From the NCBI GenBank assembly GCA_021777835.1, contig JAJYDC010000001.1:1-64000 (forward strand): a DNA stretch of 64,000 nt. The letters are read 5' to 3'. The notes under the pieces were generated by a model, which was not told the DNA's origin, did no database searches, and saw only the letters and a program-made list of their open reading frames with translations. This document shows, piece by piece, positions 18,241-26,866 of the stretch; position 1 is the first letter of the stretch; each line of letters starts with the position of its first letter. Made by a program: the position numbers and the translations under genes. The DNA is from Bacteroidota bacterium (GTDB lineage: Bacteria > Bacteroidota > Ignavibacteria > Ignavibacteriales > Ignavibacteriaceae).

Positions 18241-19692
18241 ATGAAAATGAAAAAGACTTTAAATTTAATTTTTACAGCGCTGCTTTCTGTAATAATATTT
18301 GCAGGCTGTCAGGATAGAACAGATTTGACTGCTCCTAGCGCACAAAGTCCTAAGAGCGGAACTGCTGACTTCACCAGATACGTGTCAATCGGCAATAGCA
18401 TTACTGCAGGTTATCAGTCCGGTGCACTTTTCGAAAGCGGACAAATTTACGCTTACGGAAATTTAATAGCGAAACAAACCGGAACTTCATTCGAAGAGCC
18501 ACTTATAAGTGATCCTGGAATAGGTGGAAGAATGAAAGTTGCTTCTGTTAGTCCTTTCGCAATATCCGTTGACCCTAGTTCGGGAACACCTCTCTATTTA
18601 ACCTATCCGGCACCATATAATAACTTGGGAGTCCCAGGGGCATTAGTTTATGATGTGTTAAATGCTACTAGTGGTACGACCTGCGCTTCATATGTATTTG
18701 GAAATCCCGCTACCCGGAGTTCAAATCCATTTTTTGATATAATATTGCGCGGCCATGGTTCTCAATTTACACAAACAAAATTATTGCATCCAACTTTTAT
18801 TACTATTTGGATTGGTGCAAATGATGTTTTAGGTTATGCTACAAGCGGAGGTTTTTCACCTTCAGCACCAACGCCAACCGCAACATTTCAATATTTGTAT
18901 AATCAAATGGCTGATAGCATATCATCATTAGGCGCTAAAGTAGTTGTAGCAAATGTTCCCGATGTTACTTCAATTCCGTTTTTTAATACCGTCGGACCAA
19001 TGATGGCTCTTGAAACGCCTTGGTCTACACTTAAATTACTTGGGATACCCGGATTAGTTTATGAACAACACGGTGAAATAATTGGAACAGGTGTTGCTGA
19101 TTCTGCTTCTCTCTTAACAGGAAAGGTTTTGTTAACTCTTGAAGGAAGTAGTTATGCACCGTTATTAGGAAAATCAACCGGACAATTTTATCGTGATAAT
19201 CATTACCCGATATTACCTCCAGGAATTGATACGACAAAAGCATTCGGATTTAGTCCTCAAAACCCCTGGCCAGATGCTTTAATCCTTGATGCTAGTGAAA
19301 TGCAGACGGCTGAGAACTCTACTAACGATTTCAATAATGCAATTAGCGCAATTGCTGCTGCACATAATTGGGGTGTAGTAGATATTCATACCATATTCAA
19401 TCAAATGCGTGCAAATGATTTTGCAGGCGGAACAAACTATGACGGAATCAATTTTACAACAACGTATGTAACCGGAGGCTTGTTTACACTCGATGGAGTA
19501 CATCCTACTGCGCAAGCACAGGGTATAATTGCAAATGCTTTCTTACAAGTAATAAACTCAAAATTTGGTGCAAGTTATCCAATGCTTAACGTTGCAACAC
19601 TTCCAAACAGCTTGATTTTAGCTAAGAGGAGCGCATTGTTAAGTCAATATCCTTATTTTGAAAATGGTGCATTTAAACATTTATTGTTTTAA
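18241..19692 (+). CDS. SGNH/GDSL hydrolase lipoprotein
   Basis: This 483-residue protein carries a lipoprotein signal with lipobox FAGC (Cys23). It has the SGNH blocks: SIGNSIT with nucleophile Ser53, the IGANDVL block III, and DGVHPT with Asp418 and His421. The fold class covers esterases, lipases and acetylhydrolases; the substrate is unknown. Co-location with the FadL barrel, and an own terminator after it, support a two-gene unit that releases and imports fatty acids; that link is inference. Confidence 0.9.
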   Translation: MKMKKTLNLIFTALLSVIIFAGCQDRTDLTAPSAQSPKSGTADFTRYVSIGNSITAGYQSGALFESGQIYAYGNLIAKQTGTSFEEPLISDPGIGGRMKVASVSPFAISVDPSSGTPLYLTYPAPYNNLGVPGALVYDVLNATSGTTCASYVFGNPATRSSNPFFDIILRGHGSQFTQTKLLHPTFITIWIGANDVLGYATSGGFSPSAPTPTATFQYLYNQMADSISSLGAKVVVANVPDVTSIPFFNTVGPMMALETPWSTLKLLGIPGLVYEQHGEIIGTGVADSASLLTGKVLLTLEGSSYAPLLGKSTGQFYRDNHYPILPPGIDTTKAFGFSPQNPWPDALILDASEMQTAENSTNDFNNAISAIAAAHNWGVVDIHTIFNQMRANDFAGGTNYDGINFTTTYVTGGLFTLDGVHPTAQAQGIIANAFLQVINSKFGASYPMLNVATLPNSLILAKRSALLSQYPYFENGAFKHLLF

Positions 19693-19702
19693 TTAAATCT
19701 AT

Positions 19703-19731
19703 AGGGATGGCATAAAAGCCATCCCTTTTTT
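19703..19731 (+). terminator. Rho-independent terminator after the GDSL lipoprotein gene
   Basis: AGGGATGGC (19703-19711) pairs perfectly with GCCATCCCT (19718-19726) over a 6-base loop and is followed by a run of T. It lies 10 bases past the stop codon. Confidence 0.95.
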
Positions 19732-19800
19732 GTTTCATTTCAATTCTAATAATTTGTTCTTATTTTTGATATATTATTTTTATAACCTGGAAGGCAGATC

Positions 19801-20265
19801 ATGAAAAGGATTATTAGCTCACTATCGACTTTGATTTTATTTTCATTGTTAGTTTCGGCATGCTCAAGCACTCAGCAGACCACACAGACCAAAACAGAGC
19901 CAAAAGATTCTCTTTATGTATTTGATAAAGTTCCGGTTGACACAACGAAGCCGGTAGAGCTCTCTAAAGAAGAAACACCCCCTCAAGAATCACAAAATAG
20001 TCAGAATGTTCAAAATATTCAAACCCCATATTATCTTGTCCAAATTGGCGCATTTTCAACTAAAGACAGAGCGCAAGAGTTTGTAGATAAGACTCAGTCG
20101 CTTTTAAATCAGAAAGTTAATATAACTTTGAATCCTGATGTAAATTTATTTGTTGTTAGACTCGCAAAAGTTTACCCAACTCATGATCAAGCTGAAACAG
20201 TGAAAAATGAATTAAGACAGCAAGAAGCTTTCAAAGACGCTTGGGTTGTTACTGTAAATAAATAG
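19801..20265 (+). CDS. SPOR-domain lipoprotein
   Basis: The 154-residue protein has a lipoprotein signal (VSAC, Cys21), a 50-residue low-complexity Thr/Gln/Pro-rich linker, and a C-terminal SPOR domain (about 78-152) that starts YYLVQIGAFSTKDRAQEF. SPOR domains bind denuded glycan strands of peptidoglycan, often at the division septum. It is likely anchored to the outer membrane facing the periplasm, as RlpA- or DedD-like proteins are, but no enzymatic domain is present. Confidence 0.9.
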   Translation: MKRIISSLSTLILFSLLVSACSSTQQTTQTKTEPKDSLYVFDKVPVDTTKPVELSKEETPPQESQNSQNVQNIQTPYYLVQIGAFSTKDRAQEFVDKTQSLLNQKVNITLNPDVNLFVVRLAKVYPTHDQAETVKNELRQQEAFKDAWVVTVNK

Positions 20266-20329
20266 AAATAATTAGTTTTGAAATTGCAGCTCTAGCGAGT
20301 TAAGCAATAAGTATCTACTATATTGTCGT

Positions 20330-21250
20330 TTATATTTTATTATTTTTATCTAAATTTCTCCAAGAACCAGCAAGGAATGAGGCAGATATATTTTGCCAAA
20401 CACTAAATATTGCACACGGAAAAGCGGCGATAGAGGAAAAATATTTTACTGCTTGTGCGACGCTTAGCCCCGAGTTCTGCATTCTGACTTCTATGGCTAT
20501 TGTTCTGCTAGTTTTAATATGATATTTAAATACTTTTGGAATAAAATAACCTAATAGATACCCTAAACTACTTACAAGTATAACGCTCAACAAGGTGGCA
20601 AGATTAACCTTAAATAGCATAGCTTTATTTAATGCTACTATAATTGATACTATTACTAAAATAGCAAGAGTTGATATAAGAGGGAAGATGGATCCTACTT
20701 TATCCTGATTTTTAGAGAATATTGAATTAACTGCCGTACCGATTAAAACCGGGAATAAAACAATTTGTAAAATACTTATCATTATATCCCAAAATGGAAC
20801 CGGGACAATTTGGTGTAAGAATAAATAGGAAAAGGCTGGAGTGGCAATTACTGCAAAAAGCGTATTTGTTGTTGTAAGCATTACCGACAAAGCAACGTCT
20901 GCATTGCCAAGATAACACATCACATTCGAGGCGGTTCCGCCGGGGCTGCATCCGACTAATACAGTGCCTGCTATAAGCTGAGGGGTTAATCGAAAGGATT
21001 TAGCTATAAAGAACGCAGAAAAAGGCATTATCAAGTATTGAAGAAACACACCGAAAACGATAACCCCAGGAAGTTTCAACACAGCTTTAAAATTTTCCCA
21101 ATTCAAGGTCATTCCCATACCAAACATAACCGGCTTAAGCAGAGGAACTATGTCAGATTTGAAGACTAAAAATATTTCTGGAAATAAATATGCAGCTAGA
21201 GCAAAGAGCACAGCCCAAATTGGGAAGAATCTTGAAGTTCTTTCAATCAA
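20330..21250 (-). CDS. Bile acid:sodium symporter family transporter
   Basis: This inner membrane carrier of the BASS family has about nine to ten hydrophobic segments in 306 residues. Family features are FGMGMTLNWENF near residue 45, VGCSPGGTASNVMCYLGNADVALSV near 100, and a late sodium-site region. Bacterial BASS proteins move organic anions such as pantoate or pyruvate; the substrate here is not evident. It begins at TTG nine bases after the stop of the outer membrane gene upstream, without a clear ribosome binding site, so reinitiation is plausible. Confidence 0.9.
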   Translation of the reverse strand: MIERTSRFFPIWAVLFALAAYLFPEIFLVFKSDIVPLLKPVMFGMGMTLNWENFKAVLKLPGVIVFGVFLQYLIMPFSAFFIAKSFRLTPQLIAGTVLVGCSPGGTASNVMCYLGNADVALSVMLTTTNTLFAVIATPAFSYLFLHQIVPVPFWDIMISILQIVLFPVLIGTAVNSIFSKNQDKVGSIFPLISTLAILVIVSIIVALNKAMLFKVNLATLLSVILVSSLGYLLGYFIPKVFKYHIKTSRTIAIEVRMQNSGLSVAQAVKYFSSIAAFPCAIFSVWQNISASFLAGSWRNLDKNNKI

Positions 21251-21259
21251 TAAGAAGCT

Positions 21260-21877
21260 CTATTGAAATAGAAGCATTAAACTCACAGAAAATGCATTTA
21301 CGCTTTTTTCACCAGAATTTTTCCCTACGAGATTAAAGACATTATATTTAGCGCTTAAATCAAAATCTACCGGCGGTATTGTTATCTCAGCTCCAATACC
21401 AATCCCTCCGCCTAAGCGACTAAGAGTCGGTGAATCCAAAGTTGCTCCACTAGGTGCTTCTATTTCTAGTTTCCCAAAATTATTTTCCGAAATATTTAAT
21501 GCCACATAAGGGCGCATAAATGGGAAAGGCAGAGCAAAATATTCAGCCTCGGCACCTATTGAAAAAATACTTAAAGATGTCTGATAACCTGTATAATCAC
21601 CTGATCCTGTGCCTTTTAGAATACCGTAATTAATAAAAGCGACCGGAGTTATTGGAAATAATGGCAGATTGAATTTTGCTTCAACGCCAAATTGATAATT
21701 ATTTTTTAATCCATACGCATCTACATTCCCATTTGTTAATGAAATATTGTTCGTATAATAATTTGGCGACTGCAGCGAAAGTAATCCTCCACCTACTCCA
21801 ATTTTAAGAAGTTGTGCATCAGCACTTTGAATAAACAATAACATGAACAAAAAGAGTATCACAGAGATATATTTCAT
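21260..21877 (-). CDS. Outer membrane beta-barrel protein, function unknown
   Basis: The 205-residue protein has a signal peptide (cut after about QSADA) and alternating polar/hydrophobic strands ending in a terminal aromatic stretch VSLMLLFQ, the layout of an 8-stranded OmpA/OmpW-like barrel. No named family was recognised. It is the first gene of a two-gene minus-strand unit with the BASS transporter; the pairing suggests an outer and an inner membrane step for one solute, which is inference. Confidence 0.75.
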   Translation of the reverse strand: MKYISVILFLFMLLFIQSADAQLLKIGVGGGLLSLQSPNYYTNNISLTNGNVDAYGLKNNYQFGVEAKFNLPLFPITPVAFINYGILKGTGSGDYTGYQTSLSIFSIGAEAEYFALPFPFMRPYVALNISENNFGKLEIEAPSGATLDSPTLSRLGGGIGIGAEITIPPVDFDLSAKYNVFNLVGKNSGEKSVNAFSVSLMLLFQ

Positions 21878-22224
21878 ATTTATCCTTTTTCATCAATTAT
21901 TAAATTACCAGGTGAAAAGATAAACTTTTTCCAATCAAATTATCAATAGGAAATTTTGTATATGATATAGAAATTAAAGGAACTTTTCGATATAATTATC
22001 GTCTCATCAGTAGTTAGGCGAGCTTTGGTATCTATTTGTAATTTAGTTGTTTAGGGCACAATTAAAATTAGTACAGGATATTATAATTACAATTGAAATA
22101 ATACTTTGTTAATAATGAAAGCAAAAAGCGAGAGCCTTTATAGATAACCAGAGATTTAGTTAAATTTACAAATTGAATTTTGTTAAGCAATTTAAAATAC
22201 ATTATTGTATACTTGAGAAAAGAA
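21878..22224. other. Divergent intergenic region
   Basis: About 347 AT-rich bases separate the divergent barrel gene and TPR gene. I see no RNA gene, strong hairpin or repeat; both promoters should lie here. Confidence 0.5.
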
Positions 22225-25200
22225 ATGAAAAAAACATATCAGATAATATTATTTGTTATTTTATCTTTTATAACTTTAAAAGCGCAAACAACAGCAGATA
22301 ACTACACTGAAGCTATGAGTGCATATAATTCCAGACAATACGCCATAGCAAATAGGATGTTTCAGAAATTTTTTGCTGAACACCACCTAACTGACGAATT
22401 ATACTCTACTGCAAAATACTATTCTGCAAACGCCCTTCTAAAAATTGGAGAAAAAAATGCTGCCGCTGCAGGTTTTGAATATTTGGTAAATTATTTTAAA
22501 TGGTCAAATTTTAGAGATAAGGCGTTATTTAAGCTTGGATTAATTTATTTTGATTTAGGACAGTATTCGCAAAGCATGGCGAGGCTCAAAACACTTATTA
22601 GTGATTATCCATCAAGCAATTATGCGGGGCAGTCCTATTATTGGATCGGAGAGGACTATTCAAAACAAAATAATTTAGAAGATGCAATTACTTTTTTAAA
22701 AGAGGCAATCAAAAACAATCCTAATAATAAATATATTGACTATTCGATATACACATTAGCAAATATTTATGAAAAGACTGGAGATTATAATAGTGCAATA
22801 AAATATTACGACAATCTTTTGTCTTACCATAGTGACAGCCCGCTTGCAAACGCAGCGCACATTAGAATAGGTATTTGCTATTTCAAGGTTAAGGATTATG
22901 ATTCCGCCACGCTTGAATTAAATAACCCGGTTATTAAAAGCCTTCCTGCTAATGAGTATTCTGAAGATCTTTATTTACTAGCAAACTCATATTACCGGCT
23001 AGAGGAGTACCCGCAAGCTGAAAGAGCGTATATCGAAATAATAGAAAAATATCCTGAATACAAGGACTTACGCAGTGCTAAATATGGTTTGGCATGGTGT
23101 TACTTCCAGCAAAAACATTACGAGCATGCTTACAAGATGTTCAACTCTATTTCTGATGGGAATGATAGCATTGCTGTACGGTCTTTTTATTGGAAGGCCG
23201 AGTCGGAAAGATATGCTGGCAGAGAAAAAGAAGCATATGATTTATATAAGGAATTTGCGAGCAGGTTCCCAAATAATCCATTAACTAATCATGTTATGTT
23301 CCAACTTGGCGGAATATATTTTAATGAAAGGAATTATGACTTAGCTGAGAAATACTTAAAAGCTTCTTCTGCTGATTCCGATAGTTCGATAAAATCCAAA
23401 TCACTTATGTTACTAGGCGAAATTGATTTAGAAAAAAGACATTTTGAAACTGCTAATGGATATTTTGAAGAAGCTATGAAAGTCCCTTCCGTATCTGCAG
23501 GGTTAATTAATAGATCGTTATTAGGATTGGGAGCATCAGAATTTTTTCAGCATAACTATAAAGCTGCTATAATAAATTTAAATGAAGTCAGCTCACGCGA
23601 TCCCAACTTTGAGAGAAATAAAGTTAATTTTTATCTTGCGGAAAGTTTCTATGCAATAGGGAAGTATAAAGAAGCTTTGAGCAGATATGATAAGGTCAAC
23701 TTTGATGATCCAGAAGTTGGGAATCTTGCATTATACGGTAAAGCTTATTGTTATTTTAATTTGAAGGAATTCGATGAAGCGGCTAAATCATTTTCGGAGT
23801 ATGTAACAAAATATCCTGAAAGTCCTAGAATTCTTGATGCCCGGATTAGACTAGCCAGCAGCTATTACGGCAGTAAGAATTTTACAGCTTCAAGTAAAGT
23901 ATACAAGGAAATGTTTAGGAGTGATAAGCGAGCATTTGATAATCCCTTCTCTTATTATCAATATGCCCAAGCTTTATATAAAGCAAATAAAACAACTGAT
24001 GCAATAAATGAATTCCAAAGCCTTCAAGAAAAGTTTCCTGGTTCAGAATATGCTGACAAATCGCTATATGTAATTGGCTGGATTTATTTTCAACAAGGAA
24101 ATTATCCGCAGGCTATAATTAGTTATAGAAATGCGATATCCAAATATCCTAATTCATCGCTTGCTCCTGTCTTGTATTATTCAATCGGAGATTCCTACTA
24201 TAACCTGGCAGAGTACGATTCTGCAATTATAAATTATCAAGCTGTGATGACGAACTTTCCCTCTTCTCCCCACGTGTTTGACGCAATTAACGGAATCCAA
24301 TATTGCTATGTTGCCGAAAACCATCCTGAAAAGGCGATTAGCCTTATCGATTCATTTATTGATGCAAACCCCGGCACACCATCAGCCGATCAAATATATT
24401 TTAAGAAAGGTGATATTTATTATAGTATCCAGGATTACAAAGATGCAGGGTTGAGTTATAAAGAATTTATTGCAAATTATCCTAATAGTAAATTAGTCCC
24501 GCAAGCATATTATTGGGTAGGAAAGAGTGCCGAGAATTTAGGTCAAAATCAGGACGCACTGTTTTATTTCCAACGAGTCTTTGAATCCTATCCAAATAGC
24601 GAATCGGCACCTGCTGCTGTTATTGAGATGGGTAATATTTATAATTCAATGAAAGATTATAATGCAGCTATTGAATTATTTGATAAGGCGCTTACAACCC
24701 TGCCAGATAAACTTCGCTTTCCTGAAATCTTATTTATGAAAGGGATGACATTATCAAATAATAATGACGTTGGATCAGCAGCACAGGTATTTAATACTAT
24801 AATCCAAGAATATGGGCAGAGTGTATTTGCTGATAAATCAAAACTTGAATTAGGTATTATTGATATGGTTGCAAAAGACTATACGGACGCAAATACGTAT
24901 CTGCAAGACCTGGCACAATCAAGAACTGACGAGATCGGCGCGGAAGCACAGTTTTATTTAGGCGAAATTCTTTACGAACAAAATAATTACCAAGATGCTA
25001 TATCTGCCTTTGTCACCGTAGGAACTGTTTTTCAAGCTTATGATCAATGGGTAACTAAATCAAATTTAAGGTTAGGGGACTGCTATGCCAAATTAAAAGA
25101 TTACAGAAAGGCAAAAGAAATCTATCGTTCAGTCTTTATAAATCATCATAGCGATGTATTTGGAACTGAAGCGAGATTAAAACTAAGGAAATTGAGATGA
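22225..25200 (+). CDS. Secreted TPR-repeat protein (about 990 residues)
   Basis: The protein has a signal peptide (KKTYQIILFVILSF, cut near LKAQ) and then tetratricopeptide repeats along nearly its entire length. Recurrent units have the pattern Y-x-x-G-x-x-Y-(F/Y)-x-x-(K/G)-x-Y-x-x-A followed by (Y/F)-P-x-S/N, as in YbgF/CpoB and BamD-like proteins. A longer frame opens at TTG 22180, but the ATG at 22225 directly starts the signal peptide, so I chose it. It overlaps the next barrel gene by ATGA. A periplasmic scaffold for envelope assembly is likely; the exact partner is unknown. Confidence 0.9.
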   Translation: MKKTYQIILFVILSFITLKAQTTADNYTEAMSAYNSRQYAIANRMFQKFFAEHHLTDELYSTAKYYSANALLKIGEKNAAAAGFEYLVNYFKWSNFRDKALFKLGLIYFDLGQYSQSMARLKTLISDYPSSNYAGQSYYWIGEDYSKQNNLEDAITFLKEAIKNNPNNKYIDYSIYTLANIYEKTGDYNSAIKYYDNLLSYHSDSPLANAAHIRIGICYFKVKDYDSATLELNNPVIKSLPANEYSEDLYLLANSYYRLEEYPQAERAYIEIIEKYPEYKDLRSAKYGLAWCYFQQKHYEHAYKMFNSISDGNDSIAVRSFYWKAESERYAGREKEAYDLYKEFASRFPNNPLTNHVMFQLGGIYFNERNYDLAEKYLKASSADSDSSIKSKSLMLLGEIDLEKRHFETANGYFEEAMKVPSVSAGLINRSLLGLGASEFFQHNYKAAIINLNEVSSRDPNFERNKVNFYLAESFYAIGKYKEALSRYDKVNFDDPEVGNLALYGKAYCYFNLKEFDEAAKSFSEYVTKYPESPRILDARIRLASSYYGSKNFTASSKVYKEMFRSDKRAFDNPFSYYQYAQALYKANKTTDAINEFQSLQEKFPGSEYADKSLYVIGWIYFQQGNYPQAIISYRNAISKYPNSSLAPVLYYSIGDSYYNLAEYDSAIINYQAVMTNFPSSPHVFDAINGIQYCYVAENHPEKAISLIDSFIDANPGTPSADQIYFKKGDIYYSIQDYKDAGLSYKEFIANYPNSKLVPQAYYWVGKSAENLGQNQDALFYFQRVFESYPNSESAPAAVIEMGNIYNSMKDYNAAIELFDKALTTLPDKLRFPEILFMKGMTLSNNNDVGSAAQVFNTIIQEYGQSVFADKSKLELGIIDMVAKDYTDANTYLQDLAQSRTDEIGAEAQFYLGEILYEQNNYQDAISAFVTVGTVFQAYDQWVTKSNLRLGDCYAKLKDYRKAKEIYRSVFINHHSDVFGTEARLKLRKLR

Positions 25201-26792
25201 TTAAGAAAATTATTGTAATTCTTGTTTTTAGTTGTATTTCGCTGTTTGCTCAAGACGGGCAAAAACAAAATCCCGGCGTACAATTACCCGATTTTGTAAT
25301 TACGGGGAAAGACATTATTTCTGTTGAAAATGCAAAAAAGATTCCACCTCCGTTCATATCAACTTTATCCGAGCAATTTTTCAAACCTGTGTTTTCACCT
25401 GAAAATTTGCACATTAAAGATATTGATATACCTATTAAAGGTTCTTTAATTAAATTAGATTCACTGAATTATTATAATGGGAGAGTAGACGCTGGTATGG
25501 GCTTATATTCATTACCCACTGCAGATATAAGTTACGCTCAGCCTTTTGCTAACGGTATGCTTGAAGGTTATGCCTCTGTGTTAAATCAGCGCGCTTATGT
25601 TACAAATAGTGATAGGTATAGTTTTAACGGCGGGGCGAGTCTTTTCCTTTTTGTAAGAGATGACAGCAAACTATTACCGGGAACTCATTTCAAATTCGGC
25701 GGCAATTATTCCACCTATTATTATAAATTCTATGCCTCGGATAATCCATTCATTAAAAGAAACCTAGACATTGGTAAAGCATCTCTTAAAATAGAAAACC
25801 TGACTAGCAAGTATGTAATTTTTAGCGGCAAAATTGATGATAAATTAGTTTCGCTGCAAAATGAGAATTTTTCAGAAAACCTTATGAACATTGATGGCTA
25901 TGCTAAATTTGGTTTTCCTACATTTTATCTAAACGTAGATGCGAATTTTAAGAAACAATTTCTGACGAATGATACATATAATAATCAAAGCAGTTTTTTC
26001 ATGATGGCTAGGCCATCAGCAGAATTGAATATCACAAATCTCTTAAAAGCTTCTTTTGGGTTTTATTTTTCTCAGGTAAGCGGAAATAATTTTTTCTCGC
26101 CATACGCTTCGGCTGCATTAAACCTCGGCAACGGAATATCACTTTTCGGAGATTTTTCTCCAAATACTGATTTCTTAACCTCAGAATATTTCCTTACTCA
26201 AAATCCTTATTATAATCCTCAAAGCTTCTCAAGTTTGTTTGTGAAAAATAATTATGCTCTAAATGCTTATATTAAATACGAATACTATACTTTATTCGAA
26301 CTTGACGGAGGCATCAAATATCTATCAACAGAAAATTTACCATATTTTTCAGACATAAATTTACCAGGCATTTTTAATATTCTTACTTCAAATGCAAAGA
26401 GCTATTCTGCCTTTGTTAATATTCTTTTCCATCTTGGTCCCTATGGTGAATTTTACGGCACTACAGAAGTAAACAGTACAAAAGATACTTCCGGGAAATT
26501 TGTCCCATATTTCCCGCAATTGAAGACATCTTTAAATTATCGGTATTTCTTTTCTTCAGGGTTAGATGCTGGAATCAATTTAATTTACAATGCAGGTAGC
26601 TACGCGGATATACAAAATAGATCGGAATTGAACCCTTATTTCAATTTAGGGCTAAATTTTTCGTATCAGTTAGAGCCTGATTTCTTATTGACTCTCAAAT
26701 TTTCTAATCTATTTAATCATAAAAATTATATATGGAATGGATATCAGGAACTTCCTCTTAATGTCGTTGGCGGAATAAGATATCAATTTTAA
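25197..26792 (+). CDS. Outer membrane beta-barrel protein, TonB-receptor-like
   Basis: The 531-residue protein has a signal peptide ending at LFAQ, a short periplasmic N-terminus with LPDFVITGKDI that resembles a TonB box, and then a barrel of many amphipathic strands ending in the outer membrane signature GGIRYQF. It lacks a recognisable full plug domain, so it is not an ordinary TonB-dependent receptor. It is translationally coupled (ATGA) to the TPR protein and followed two genes later by a TonB-like protein. Confidence 0.8.
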   Translation: MIKKIIVILVFSCISLFAQDGQKQNPGVQLPDFVITGKDIISVENAKKIPPPFISTLSEQFFKPVFSPENLHIKDIDIPIKGSLIKLDSLNYYNGRVDAGMGLYSLPTADISYAQPFANGMLEGYASVLNQRAYVTNSDRYSFNGGASLFLFVRDDSKLLPGTHFKFGGNYSTYYYKFYASDNPFIKRNLDIGKASLKIENLTSKYVIFSGKIDDKLVSLQNENFSENLMNIDGYAKFGFPTFYLNVDANFKKQFLTNDTYNNQSSFFMMARPSAELNITNLLKASFGFYFSQVSGNNFFSPYASAALNLGNGISLFGDFSPNTDFLTSEYFLTQNPYYNPQSFSSLFVKNNYALNAYIKYEYYTLFELDGGIKYLSTENLPYFSDINLPGIFNILTSNAKSYSAFVNILFHLGPYGEFYGTTEVNSTKDTSGKFVPYFPQLKTSLNYRYFFSSGLDAGINLIYNAGSYADIQNRSELNPYFNLGLNFSYQLEPDFLLTLKFSNLFNHKNYIWNGYQELPLNVVGGIRYQF

Positions 26793-26866
26793 TGAGTATA
26801 AATTTAAATTGAATAATTCATTTTAAATTTCATTAAATTATAAGTACTAATAATTAATTTTCTATT

